A stretch of 64,000 nucleotides of DNA from Hexactinellida sp. DTS-2022 (taxonomy: Eukaryota > Porifera > Hexactinellida), in contig JAPNXP010000002.1 of NCBI GenBank assembly GCA_028753945.1, positions 1,984,001 to 2,048,000 of the forward strand. Direction: 5' to 3'. The notes under the pieces are model-generated. The model was given only the letters and a program-made list of their open reading frames with translations. It did not search any database and was not told the origin of the DNA. Positions 43,301 to 55,618 of the stretch are shown in pieces; the stretch's first letter is position 1; each line of letters begins with the position of its first letter. Made by a program: the position numbers and the translations under genes.

Positions 43301-44697
43301 GAAGCGTTATCTGGTAATATAAGACATGGCCTACTTAATATACGGCTATATATGTCGCCGAGAAGGCCATAAAACAAAGAGGCCAGTTTCTAATTTTCAA
43401 AATGGAGAATTGATCTTTATTCGAATAATTAGCCATGATAGAGCTGAAAAGTGTATTATAACTATATAGGAATATGGTATCCAGGTATACATAGCACCCT
43501 CCAGAATTGTGATATGTCATCATCTGATGACGTTATGGTTATTTTGGTTTCGAATTATCTTGTTTTTCTAGCATACTTTTAGCAACTGCAATTTTTACTA
43601 ATTGCAAAACTAAATATCACCGGGCTTAAATCGCGAATCTCCTATGTACAATTTCTGAATTTGTTTACTCTTCATAACTTGTAAACAACATGAAGGGTAG
43701 TTGTTAAACAAATTAACATTGTGTATTCAAGAGGTTTAATTACCTATAATGGTGGCTGGAGGTCACTCTATTCCCACTTTAATTGGAGTTGTAGTTCCAT
43801 CATCCATGTCACTTTGATGCAATCCGGACAAATTATCAATATCAAAAATATATAATTAGTTCTAATTATTTATGATATGGACTTATTATCGACAAATTTA
43901 TTATCATTCCAAAATTGAAATAATTATCATTCAAAATCAAATTGTTGTTCTCATTTCCGAGGGACCAAGCACAAAACAACCGCAAAGCGCTTGTTTTGTG
44001 TGCCTTACTAGCTAGTATAATATAAGTACTTATATTTTATGTCCAGTCTTGTGAAAGTTGATTAACTTTATAAGAATTTGATGAAATATTTATCTTTCTG
44101 AGGACACGAATTAACTTTTTTTCACCTCCGAAAAGGTCTAAGTAATGTTGATCCTTAAATCCCATACATTGAGCCAAGACCAATTTTGCTGAGATAAAAT
44201 CATATATAATTATAATAAAATGGGAGTATATTAAGTAATTCATATCTAGTATAATATATACCTTATTTACTCTAATAGTAGTCTAAGCGATTATTGTTTT
44301 TTCGCCATATTTGGACCAAATAATTTATGAATTTCGAGAATAGCACCTTTTGTGACAATTTATTTATTATAATAGGTTGATAATTGTATTGAGACTTATA
44401 TTAGATAAATATTTTTACTTCGGCAGCGTAGTGGGGGCAAAATCTAAGATTCCGTGACCAACCTCTGGCAAGTTAAGTTTTATGCCTGATTCTGATACTT
44501 TAGGGTTATCGCGATTTAAGCTCCCATGCCGGTCTCGAAAATTTGGGCAAACTTTTTATAGCGACAAATTCAAAAGGGCCTCCGGCAATCATTTTGAAAA
44601 TTAAGGATAAAATTTGCGTTTGCCTGGTACATGCACTCTTTGTAATCAACGCGCCAAATACATTGGATTGTTGAGGTTAAAACCACTCATTCAAATA
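43301..44697. other. Non-coding; includes a repeat shared with 55940-56030
   Basis: Bases 43322-43395 (CTTAATATACGGCTATATAT, then CGCCGAGAAGGCCA) match, inverted, sequence at about 55950-56020. A hairpin with AAGCACAAAACAACCGC lies near 43968. No gene was recognised. Confidence 0.45.
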
Positions 44698-46177
44698 CTA
44701 TATACCATAGCCTACTCTATATATGGCCTGACAGTAACCTAGAAAATATGGACCAAGGATGAAGGAGAAGATGGTAATATTTATCCAACCACAATATTTA
44801 ATTTCAAAAATAATAATCATAATCAACCACATTTATTAGAAATATTCTTGAAATATATACAACTATTGATCATATTTTATTCCCTAACTCTTATATTGAC
44901 GTACTCTCTCATCTTTTTTAAATTTCGCTCTGGTATTTTATTCATACTAGCTTCTATTCATGCCTAACTCTTGTTCTGTCCCCGGATGCAAGAGCAACTA
45001 CAACCCGGAGACCATATTCTTGTTTTCAAGATGCCTCAAAGTCCACCAACCCTGAATCATGCCTGGACATGCGCTCTTCATCGCGAGGATATTGGTGACC
45101 TGAAGGTGGTCTATGTATGTATCAACCATTTTCAGAAAGAAGACATAGACTACACTTTCAAAGTCCCAAAAGGAGATGGTACTTTTACTGAAGTACCGCG
45201 GGCGAAGCCAAAGCTAAACCAAGTTTACTGCCTCGCTGCCCAGCATAATACTCATCCTAACCTAACAAACGGAATCGCTTGTCATACAATGCAAAAGAGG
45301 AATACTACAACTCAGCTTGAGATCCGAGAGTCAAGAGAAAGAGAAGTTTGTGGTCAACTCTCTACAGGACTTGAAAGATAAGTTAACCTTGATTTATTTA
45401 CCTAATAGTTGGTTGGTGTAGTTTCCTTAATGAGAGCAACATAACGTTTGTTCTCGCAAAAATGGCTGAAAACAAAATCTCAGTGGATTTGTACCTTGAA
45501 ATCAATGCTTATTTATCCACCTCAGCCTATTTTAATGGACAGAGTATATCCGTTCCCATTGCTGCAATTAGTAACATCCGAGAAATTGAATCTGTTTTGC
45601 AGGAACTTGCTTTAAAATACAACTCTAATTCTTATTGTGATTATCCCCTTAAGTTCGGTTGTGCATCCTTTGAAGATGTATGTCAATTATATAATTCAGA
45701 AAGAACAAGTTTAGCCAAGTTAGCTCCTCATTTGACTATGGAGTCCTGTTTTCCGTCTAGCATAGAGCGTCAAAATGTCAAACTGGTTTGAAAGTTGTTA
45801 ACGAATTAACAATATCTGCGCTAACTATCCAGAATATAGAAATAATACTCCGGAGTTTGTTGATACCCTTCTTACTGTTTGGCAATTATTCAACATTAAC
45901 ACACCATTTATAGGAATACGTTTGAACGATAATTTCTCGAGACCTTTGACTTTTAATGACGAGCGATTTCTATTTTTGACTTGTGTAGTTTTTGGTAGGA
46001 TGCTTGGCAAACTTTACCAGAAAAATTGGCAAACTGAGTATACAAACATACACCAGTTTTAGACATGCTTGTATTGCCTTACCACAAATTACCAACCATT
46101 TGACTCAATTTTGTGGCTTTACATATGTGTTGTCCTCCTTTCTACAAACGGATCCCTTGGAACACCATTTCGGTCTA

Positions 46178-46267
46178 TCTATACTATTAAAACACAAACC
46201 TGTATGTGTGTATGTGTGTATGCGTATATATATATATACGATCCCTTCGGTTCTGTCGCGAAGCTTC
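46178..46267. mobile_element. Very short Helentron-like insertion (about 90 bp)
   Basis: Against element A, sequence after CGGTCTAT is replaced by TCTATACTATTAAAACACAA ... CCTTCGGTTCTGTCGCGAAG, with loss of 17 bp of P sequence. The TCTATACTATTAAAA start and the hairpin-rich, TCGCGAAG end are those of Helentron-like elements. Confidence 0.65.
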
Positions 46268-46546
46268 TAATTATCACATCTATCTTCGAATCCTTGAACC
46301 GAACATCGACTTGAACTTTCTAGCATAATCAAACATATTTACTGACCAACAAGACACTTCCTTTCAATCTATTCAGTCATTTGTCAAGTAATTTTCTTGT
46401 CCGCCATTTCTTGATGAGATTCAGGACCTATCAACAATTGATTGTGGTTCACAGTTGATTCAATCATTAGCCTTTATTTCAGGCTATTCTGTCCATCAGT
46501 ACCTGAACGTACAAAACCGTGTCATGTCTGTCTACATATGCTAACA

Positions 46547-46699
46547 CAGGGTTTTTTTTAAGGTTGAGACCTTGGTGTAATTCAGTAGCGGCCGTGGTGT
46601 AACTCAACACTGCAGCAGCTGCGGCCGACCCGAATCGTGGTGTAACTTCCCAAAATCTTGGTGGTATTTTGCCCCAAGAAGACCCTTAAAAAAACCCTG
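46547..46699. mobile_element. hAT MITE (153 bp) in element B
   Basis: The ends are CAGGGTTTTTTTTAAGG and CCTTAAAAAAACCCTG. TGCTAACA flanks at 46539-46546 and 46700-46707. Element A has the empty site. Confidence 0.93.
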
Positions 46700-47528
46700 T
46701 GCTAACACTTTATAAATAATTTCTGCTTGATTTAAACTTGGACTCTCAGTATAAACTTCTGCAGCTAACGGACCGTGGCGGACTTAAATATTCATCTGAG
46801 CCAGTTTTGAAATCCATTCTTGTTTTATGGAATACCTTTAGTGCCATCGAAAACAATAAAGAACTGTTGGCGAAGCTTGTAATGGACCTTCTAGAAAAAT
46901 AATATTTGAACTCGCGTTGCTGTATTTGGAAGATAGTGATAATTGTGATCCAAGTATTTGGAAGTCTACTTGTATTAGCTGAGGTGTGTTTAATTGGAAC
47001 ATCTTATCGAAGCTAGTCTTTTCCGCAGCGAATTGCTTTCTTGCAATAAAAGTTAAGAATTATAACTCGCTGGTTCTTTCAAAAAGTATAGAAAAGCGTA
47101 AATTAAAGAAATTCTCTTAATCATGTGTCTACGTACTTATTTGTATTTACCATGATTTGTATTACTCTGTTTATTCTTATTTCTATTATGTAGTTAAGTG
47201 TGTCGTGTGTCACTTCTAGAGCCAGAGAGAGAAAGAGGAGAGAGGAAAGAAAGCAAATAATTGTGTAGTATTCACTGTATATTATTATTAGAAATTGTAC
47301 TGTTTGTGTTTATTATTACTATTAAATTATGAAAATCCAATCACCCTTCTCATTACAGCTAATACTAATCACCGGCTAGCAGGGCTGAGTTATGTTTACG
47401 CCCTAGAGACGTATAAAGAACTTTGTAGTTCAATATACTGAACATTAAAAAATTAAAATTTCCCATCTTCTTGTGCATCCCTGGTATATCTACTCTCAGG
47501 CCATATATAGAGTAGGCTATGTATATAC

Positions 47529-48539
47529 GTTGTACATTTAATATCTTGAGTTAAAATTAATTGTTCAATGCATGCTTTGAATATCAACAGTAACTTATAT
47601 GTCGCGTTTCATATGTAATTTATTTATAGCCACCCAAAGAACGACATAGCACAGTCTAGAAAATAAACTCAAGCAACAGAAATGCATCATGTAAGTATTT
47701 GCTTATATTTAATGGAACATAGAACAGCTACACCAAAAACATATTTATAGAATGCTTTATTTATTCTCTAAGATATTAGTGACTTCTATAATTAGTAATG
47801 TTTTAAGATCAGATTATTTGTAAAAAACTCAGCTGCAAGAAGCATTGACAGCGTTGATTTGCAATATTCACCATGAACATTGTCGAAATACCATAGTCAT
47901 TTACTGTAAAATGTCAACACCAAAAGTACTTCGCACAAAGGGCCGGGGCGCTTAGAACGATACCCTGACCCTTTGAAGCGATACTTAGTCTCAATTCCTA
48001 TTCTAATCGAGTTCAATTCAAAATAATACATTGTTAATAAGTACCATTCTTTACTCAAATTTGGGGGATCTGAGAGAATTCGTTACTGATTTGATTGGTT
48101 GATTTTATTATAAAACTATTTTAGATTTTAATTAATTAAGTTTAGAATAAAATCCCAATTAAGCTAAGATAATTTGATATCTGCTGATTGTAAAAGTTTT
48201 GTGTAAGTAACGTGCTATTAATACCCTAGTATTCAATCTATTTATTGAAGTATACTGCATGTACAAGAACTAATCACGCATTTAAGTTCAACCCAAGTAT
48301 AATGTAAGTATGACAGTTACAGAATAAATTTAGAGTAAGGAGAAACTTAACTCAGATTTCGATAACAACATGAATACACTACAATATCAATCAGCAATTG
48401 GTTTAAACTTCCAGAGATATGCTATATTTTTAATAAGTATAATAAAGAACAACTCGAAGTAGTACCAGAGTGTTTATAAATTATAGGGTGTTCACTAATC
48501 AGAGGTTTCTCTCTTTCTAGTTACTATGCCGACTATACT
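47529..48539. other. Non-coding AT-rich stretch
   Basis: No gene, terminus or repeat recognised. Confidence 0.4.
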
Positions 48540-49696
48540 ATAGTATAGTGGCCCAGTATTGGTCTTAGTGCTTTGGTATATTATTATTATTACTGTGCCG
48601 ACTATACTACAGTATAGTGGCCCAGTTCTAATCTTACTGCATTGGTTATTATTCTTCCGTAGCTCATCGACTGAACAGAGTTTAATTAATTAAGAACCCA
48701 AAATTTCAGGAAATGTATCTCATGGGTTACAGATGTGCACCTGGGGTCACGATTTTTGAGTATATTTTTTTGGACACATTTTTGCACCTGTTTAATATTT
48801 AAACAGGAACAATAAATAGTGCGCGAATATTTAATTTATATGCATCGATAGAGAATTAAATTCGACACCTTTTCACAGTGCACGAATTTTTAAATTGGGT
48901 TTCGTTTGTGTCACATTTGAGTTGCAAATTTCCTTTGTTTACTAACACTTCAGTTCAATTGAAAGTGTTAAATCTAATTCTATTGTTTCAACTCGAAATT
49001 ATAATATTGATTCAACTTGTGAGATCGAGTAGGCTTCTATTTTCCATTTGAAAAAAAAGTTTATATATTCCATAACGACAGATTATGTGATTATATTTAC
49101 TTCTGCGAGAATATTATTGCACTGTTCATATACTGACGTAATTAATTCAGTCAGTATATTACTTATATAGATGCTTCCAAATTGTTTATTAGGGGTTATC
49201 GAGTGTCCGGAATTGAAATTTGATAGCCAAATTAATTAATTTATTATTTATGGCAAAATAATTTAAATTAATAATGGTAAGTTGACATTGAAATTGGTGT
49301 TATATTATAAATATATTAATAATTATTTATACTAATTAATTAAATATCATAGATGATACAAGATAGAAACAAACTTCCAATTTATCAATTGATCCTTATG
49401 CCACGTAACACCTCTACAAATGGGTCTTGACACCTTGAGGTGATGATGACATTGTCAAGAAAATGTATTTTTACAATTTTGTGAATTAAATAATTCGCAT
49501 GGGTTGGTTGGAGTTGGGTGAATACCCAACATGCACTTAAATAATGCTGAGTCATCACAGATTATATTCTACTGAAACTTGAATATCTCTCAAATGAAGT
49601 GAGCTAAATGGAAACTTCCAACTCACTAAGGGTCGTTGCCTTTTGAACACCTTTCTGAAATAAATTAAAACCTTCATAGTGATGATATGTTGAAAG

Positions 49697-49803
49697 AAAA
49701 TCCAAAATTGCAGCTGTGCCGACAGCATGTTCCTTTGGAGGCACTATCAATAAACCACCACCAAAGGAATATGCGTCGGCACAGGCTGCAATTTGGGATT
49801 TTA
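49697..49803. mobile_element. Palindromic MITE, copy 2
   Basis: Same family as 9667-9797. The right arm lacks the ATATAGTGC block. Confidence 0.85.
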
Positions 49804-50807
49804 TTAGTCCGTATTCTCTCCACAGAACAGAGTTTAATTAACTAAGAGCCTAAATTTTCAGGATGTGTCTCATGGGATACGATATTTTACCACATTTTTT
49901 GGACACATTTTACACCTGTTTAATGCTAGAAAATGCACAATAAATAATGCGAGAATATTCCATTTATATGCATTCGATAGAGAATCTAATTCTACACCTT
50001 TTCACAGTGCACGAATTTGTAAATTGGGTTTCATTTGTGCAACAATTGAGTTGCAAGTTTCCTTTGTTTACTAACACTTCAGTTCAATTGAAAGTGTTAA
50101 ATCTAATTCTATTGTTTCAACTTGTTATAATTATATTGATTCAACTTGTGAGATCGAGTAGGCTTCTATTTTCTAATTGAAAACTAAGTTTTTATTAAAT
50201 TCCATAACAACAACAGATTATGTGAATATCTTTACTTCTGCTTAGAATATTTTTGCACAATGGATACATGACTTCTAATGAATTCGCTCTGTGTTTAACT
50301 TATAATGACTGGTCCAATTATATTATTGGGGTTATCGAGTGCGCTGAATTCAAATGTGATAGTGAAATTAAATTTAAATTAATAAGAAATGCAAATAATT
50401 GAACTTCATTTATTTTGCTGTACATAATAATGGTGTTCAATTAATAATTATTAATAATTATTTGATAAATAGCATTAATCTCAGAGATTATACAAGATAG
50501 AGACAAACTTCTAATTTATCAAATGATCCTTATGCTATGCAGCACCTCTACAAATGTGTCTTGACACCTTGAGGTGTTGATGACATCGTTTGTGAATTCT
50601 ATATTTCGAATGGGTTGGTTGGTGTGGGTGATCACCCAACACGCACATAAAATATGCTGACTCATCACTTATTATATTCTACTGTAACTTGAATATCTTG
50701 AAATGAAGTGAGCTAAAGCGAAACTTCCACCACTCTAAGGGTCGTTGCATTCTGAAACACCTCCTCTCTGAAAAATTTTAACACCTTCATTGTGATGATG
50801 ACTGGCG

Positions 50808-50938
50808 AAAAAAATCCAAAATTGCAGCCTGTGCCGACAGCATGTTCCTTTGGAGGCACTATCAATAAACCACCACCAAAATATAGTGCTATCAAAGGAA
50901 CATGCGTCGGCACAGGCTGCAATTTTGGATTTTTTTTA
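50808..50938. mobile_element. Palindromic MITE, copy 3
   Basis: AAATCCAAAATTGCAGCC and its inverse flank paired GTGCCGACAGCATGTTCC arms around a CACCACCAAA centre. It is the best preserved copy. Confidence 0.88.
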
Positions 50939-50940
50939 GT

Positions 50941-52003
50941 TACTAGTACAGTAGACTCTTGTTAATGCAAACACTTCACCTGGAGAGTCGGAGAAATGTC
51001 TATTTCGAGAATAAGAATTTGGACTGTAGTATTTAACCTACAAATTCAGTCAAATGTTCCACTATATTTGTAAGAATTAGCTCAATTGGGACTTGTTATA
51101 ACTACAGTTGAACCTGCCTAACAGCCAGTGCAAACCTGGATTGGTTAATCGGTTAACCGCTGATAATATCAGTTAACGGTTACATAATTTATTTACCAGT
51201 TAACAGATCTCTTAAATATTAGCAGTGCACTTGCCTAATTATTGTATAAGAGATTACACTTCAGAATTTTACAATTATAAATCAATTTAGACAACTTAGT
51301 TTCTAAGATACCTCAAGTACGAAATGATCATCGTGAGAGTTAATAATGCAGTGCATAAAATCAGAAGATCATGGTTTATATTGACTACGGAGAATAGATA
51401 TATTAACGGATAATCATAAACATCATTGGTTACTGTATATGTATTCGGGAATTGAATAAATGAGTGAACGTACATAAACATAGCATCTGTGCTGTTACAA
51501 AACCCAGAATGGACGTGATATTTGACTAAAATGCAGAGATTCTTACTCTAATCATAAGTGAACATATTTTACAGCCGGACATACTTTACAAAGTATCCAT
51601 GATTTTGTAAATAAGTGTCCATATAAATAGCTGGACATATTTTTACAGCACGACATATTTTTACGAAACAGACCTCCATCTCTCCAAAGTGAATCGCGGA
51701 AATTTCGTCGACGGAAAATACGTCGAATCTCTTCGTCGAAAGGAAAAATTTTCGAACATGAACTTGTTTTGATTGCGTATATACTACCTTTAACAACCAA
51801 ATTGATTCATAATATATGATAATTAATTTAATGTCTTGATTGCGTATATAATCAAATTGATGCATAATATATGATAATGATAATGAAAAGTAGGAATTAT
51901 TTATGTTTATAATAAGAAATCACAAATCAAAGTTGAGCTATCCTCTTAAGTATGCTATTATCTCACGATTATGGTAGTTTGAAACGATACTTTCAACTCT
52001 TTC
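50941..52003. other. Non-coding; possible TA-MITE ends
   Basis: CAGTAGACTCTTGTTAATGC at 50947 and CAGTTGAACCTGCCTAACAG at 51102 look like mariner/pogo-type ends, but partners were not found. GGTTAATCGGTTAACCG near 51145 resembles the hAT MITE at 34311. Confidence 0.4.
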
Positions 52004-52009
52004 ATTGCG

Positions 52010-52690
52010 TACTTTGACTTAGTTTAGACGGGTGTATGACTTCACCTGCCTCCCATTTTGCCAATATAGTCTCCTGCAATGAATGTTCACGTTGTAGAAA
52101 TGTTTATAGCTTTCCAATAGATGGATGAGAGCATGATATCGTTGACTTAAAGGCATTATGCCAACCTTCCATTGGTTGTTAGTGCGAGCTTGATTACTTA
52201 CTCTCAAATACATGTTCCACAGCCTGATTGGAAACATTGGAATCCTTCTACTCCCATTAGGTAATCTATGTTCATCGCAGATTTAGGGAAGTCCTGCATT
52301 AGTAAATTAGAACTATCAATCACGTCCATTTCAGGTATAAATACAAGACTAGGTAACATTTTTATTTTAAGTGCAAACACGATATTTTCTCGATAATTTA
52401 CCGCTAGTCCCTCTGTTTGAATGTTCCATCGCAATACCAATGACGACATTAACTTAGAATAGATAAAATTTTGCGACTGGCAAAAATAATTATTCTTCGC
52501 TCATCTCCAAATCCTGAATCAAATAATAGGAAAGCCTCTCCCTTAAGAGTCATTTTGTATTTATCTGGAATGATTATACTACCAGCATTATCGGGATGCC
52601 CACAACTTTCAATTCCTCTGATTTTGTAGGAACGAATAGTGCGTTTTACAGATTCAAATTTTGGGAATGCATTAATAACAAGTTAACAAC
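52010..52690 (-). pseudogene. MULE transposase of another subfamily, C-terminal half
   Basis: On the minus strand: GEAFLLFDSGFGDERRIIIF, then after a stop RHWYCDGTFK carrying the first catalytic Asp, IVFALKIKMLPSLVFIPEMD, MQDFPKSAMNIDYL, LFPIRLWNMYLRV-like sequence and, by a frame change, TNNQVEGWHN-like sequence with the Glu. These are the blocks of the common animal MULE protein family. It has no RING and no terminal arrays nearby, and differs from the RING MULEs. Several shifts and stops are present. Confidence 0.75.
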
Positions 52691-52726
52691 AATAATTATA
52701 ATTATTAATTATGAAAACCATGAAGG

Positions 52727-52800
52727 GGAGGAGCCTTAGGCCCCACCTGGCCCCCCGAATATCCGGGGCCGGGGGCTAGGGCTCCACCTGCTCCCCTGAC
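52727..52800. other. G/C-rich insertion-like patch
   Basis: GGGGAGGAGCCTTAGGCCCC and GGGCTAGGGCTCCACCTGCT with CCCGAATATCCGGGG between them look like a small MITE edge. No duplication was found. Confidence 0.4.
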
Positions 52801-52889
52801 TATATGGGATTAACAACCAGATACGATTGCTGTAACAAAAAGTTGTCATAGATTTTCGTAGCAGCAATTTGGAAGAGTCAGATAGAAAT

Positions 52890-53472
52890 GATTTCAGGTG
52901 GAGATACAAGGATGTGTTTTTCACTGGCGACAAGCAATATGGCGACATGTGCAAAAACTTGGTTTCCTGATATGCAGACGTTTTGACTGCTACAAATTTT
53001 TCAGGTAGCATACAATGAGAAGTGCACAACGTACAACTATGTAGGGAAGTTGATGGCCCTTCCATTTCTTCCAGAAGAACAAATAACCCCGGTGTTCAAT
53101 ACACTTAATGAACAAGACACAACACATATGCAGCCCCTAGCCCACTATGTAGAGAACACATGGATTCTTTCAACGGTGTTTAAACCTTCAAATTGGTGTG
53201 TATTCATGAAGAGCATAATAACGAACACTGATTTAGAAAGTTACCACTGTCGATTGAACTCCAAAGCCGTAGATAAAGGAAATCTGCAGCTGTATGTTTT
53301 TAATCCCACTTCTATAATCCGAGTCGAGAACTGTGAGATTCCATCTTCGGCTAATTCTAGAAAGGAAACTGCGGCGAGATCAACGGACACAACACAGAAA
53401 ACTTCAGGGAAAGAGATTTTAAATTTGGCGACTCTATCAGGAGTCAGGACGAGATCTCTACCTCCCAATTAA
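52890..53472 (+). pseudogene. MULE transposase C-terminal fragment, third subfamily
   Basis: QGCVFHWRQAIWRHVQKLGF is the Cys-x-F-H block of MULE transposases. After a TTTTTCAG acceptor-like junction at about 53002 the frame continues VAYNEKCTTYNYVGKLMALP, FLPEEQITPVFNTLNEQD, YVENTWI, and TNTDLESYHCRLNSKA carrying the Glu. The tail to a TAA at 53470-53472 is polar. The first half of the protein is absent upstream. It may be spliced or simply decayed. Confidence 0.7.
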
Positions 53473-53749
53473 CAAGAGTAGTTGGTTGGACATTTGAACG
53501 GACATGTTGGAGGGTTATGTGCTGTGTTTACTTTGATTGGGAATTATTTGTATTGAATTTAAAGTACTGTGATAATGAATTTATTGTTTTATGTTTAGTA
53601 GTACACTATTCATAATTAGACTTCCTTTATACTTAGATGTAGTGATGTCAAGTTCTCAATAGTATCGGGTACGAAAGAGTATTGGGTACGAAGTTGTTAA
53701 TCTGTGATACTACTATTCTCACCTCTTAGCCTCTTCACCTTACTGGATT

Positions 53750-53935
53750 CTTCCTCGGCCTAGGCCTTTACATCCTGTTCTCGCTCCGCATAATTGAAAT
53801 CCTCAAATGATTTAGGATGCCGCTTGCGCAGGTGCTCCTTGAGATTCCTGGAACCGTTCGATCTCTTTGATTTGAAGCTGCAAGGATTCTGATCCGCACC
53901 GACTACAAATGAAAACTACAAACAAAACTCATGCA
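53750..53935 (-). pseudogene. BED-type zinc finger fragment (hAT transposase N-terminus?)
   Basis: On the minus strand one frame gives CSRCGSES and the next gives SNGSRNLKEHLRKRHPKSFE, together the C-x2-C and H-x4-H of a BED finger across a frameshift. BED fingers are the DNA-binding module of hAT transposases and some host proteins. No catalytic domain lies nearby. Confidence 0.55.
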
Positions 53936-54958
53936 CCACTGAAGACCTTTTCTGCCACTGGCATTGCCGAACATTATGCAACCGAAATATAATTCAAAAC
54001 AAAAGTAAAGTGTATTTATACGTGGAAATTACTTGCTTGTGCAATGAAAATGTTATTCTTTCGCAATTGTATCTGCGTGTCATTGATTAATTAACCCGCT
54101 GTTATGAATTTACAATATATATGCGCAATATTTTATTGTCAAGTGATAAATTGAGTAGAACTAGAAGTGTTGATCCATAATGATAGTACATTATTCATTT
54201 ACAAACAGAATTATATTCTATTTTATGAGGAATTTGTGGAGAAGCTTCCCCTCAGTGGACCCGGGAATAACTATCTTCAACTGAAACTTAATTTTATAAT
54301 TTTGTCAACTGAACTGAAACTGATAGTGAAATGAATTATTTTGCAATCTGAATTGCAACTGAAACTTAAATATAAACTGAAATTGCTCTATATTAATTTC
54401 AGTTAGCAGCAGTAATTTGATCACATCCGCAAGCGATCTAAGTTTATATTTCGAATTTAAGGATTCTAATTAATCTAGTTGATAAAATTGAATTGTGGTT
54501 GGTTTACGAGACTCGCTTGGGACCGTTGCAACAATGAAACTGGGATGAATGGTCGGGATAGGATTCATTGAGTAATTGAATTGAGTAACGTTTTTTGGGT
54601 ATGCTGAACGAGGAATCTCTCTTCAAAATGATCTAGCAGAAAACTGAATGTAAAGTCATCCGATTCAAGAATTCAACCCATTTTCTTGAGAGGTTTGGGT
54701 CATCTGGAAATTGGATGTCTTTTTGGACCATCCTGGTAGTTAGTACCTGCTACAACCAGTATCTGAGCACTTGTTAGGCATGATAATTGGAAGATTTGTC
54801 AATTTAAATTGGAATTATTTGATAATGAGGATGTGTATTCGAGTGAATTATTATACTTATAAACTTATGGCTCTCAATCAATGGTGATTCGACTCAAACA
54901 AAGGATATATTCCACAATAGCTTTAAAGTGTATTTAATAGAAGACACTTGTTATAGTC
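53936..54958. other. Non-coding stretch
   Basis: AACTGAAACTTAA-type sequence at 54275-54415 resembles the repeat interior of the hAT MITE at 21481-22054. Nothing else is recognised. Confidence 0.4.
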
Positions 54959-54966
54959 ATACCTAT

Positions 54967-55610
54967 TAGAGCTCTGCGCGGGTCATATGCGGGACCCGCA
55001 CCCGCCCCGCATCTATTAGTAATTGACCCGCACCCGCCCCGCAAATCCGACAATATAAACAAATGAACCCGCACCAACCCGCAACTAACACACATTAACC
55101 CGCGCTCAACCCGCACCAAAACTCGTTGACCAGTATTATCGCTAGGATTATATAATAGGGTGTAAACACTCGCACTCGGCGCACAATGCGGGCACAAAAA
55201 TATTTACATCATTAAGGGATAAAGAAGACGGCAATATGTTTTGGGCGGAAATTTGAACATAGAATTACGTGTTTATTATTCGGGAATACGAAATAATTCA
55301 CCGTACAATTCGTTCCATCGCAAGACTTCTGCCATCTTAAGATTATATTGATCATTAATTTTGTTTAGGAACTATAGAGGGGTACATTGTTACAATTAGT
55401 GGACACTGCACCCCCAAATAATCCTTAGCGAGAACTCCTCCGCAAACCCGCGCTGACCCGCATCAACCCGCACCCGCCCCGCATTACGATTCCGTGACCC
55501 GCACCCGACCCGCCCCGCCCCGCAAATATTCTGATTCTTTGACCCGCAAGAACCCGCGGGTTGCGGGTCCCGCAACCCGCATTTATTAACCCGCCCCGCG
55601 CAGTGCTCTA
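54967..55610. mobile_element. hAT MITE with ACCCGC-rich ends (644 bp)
   Basis: The ends are TAGAGCTCTGCGCGGGTC and, inverted, TAGAGCACTGCGCGGGGC. ATACCTAT flanks at 54959-54966 and 55611-55618. Both subterminal regions are dense in CCCGCACCCGCCCCGC and GACCCGCA units. Confidence 0.93.
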
Positions 55611-55618
55611 ATACCTAT

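Larger units (their letters stand above)
44960..46912 (+). pseudogene. THAP/P-like transposase of element B
   Basis: MPNSCSVPGCKSNYNPE starts at 44960; a shift near 45005 leads to HILVFKMPQSPPTLNHAWTC, ALHREDIGDLKVVYVCINHF and GDGTFTEVPRAKPKL. MAENKISVDLYLEINAYLS with PIAAISNIREIESVLQELAL and KFGCASFEDVCQLYNSERTS lies before the catalytic region, but the gene is compressed: the stretch with DEIHVK seen in D is absent here. The C-terminal part reads LVLPYHKLPTI-type sequence then TNGSLGTPF/DPLEHHFGL, where a Helentron-like fragment intrudes, and continues LDEIQDLSTIDCGSQ and IENNKELLAKLV. The missing core and several shifts make it a non-autonomous derivative. Confidence 0.82.
44706..47520 (+). 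mobile_element. P-like element B
   Basis: The termini match element A, in the opposite orientation on the chromosome. CTATATAC at 44698-44705 and GTATATAC at 47521-47528 form an 8-bp duplication with one mismatch. It carries the same gene as A plus two small insertions absent from A. Confidence 0.9.
48540..50940. repeat. Tandem pair of ~1.1-kb dispersed repeats
   Basis: 48650-49803 and 49805-50938 are direct repeats of each other. Both contain CAGAGTTTAATTAA, TTTTGGACACATTTT, CACAGTGCACGAATTT, ATTGAAAGTGTTAAATCTAA and AACACCTTGAGG blocks, and both end in the palindromic CCAAAATTGCAG MITE. The pair is preceded by CTGTGCCGACTATACTATAG ends at 48540 and 48596. No coding capacity is seen. Confidence 0.8.
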
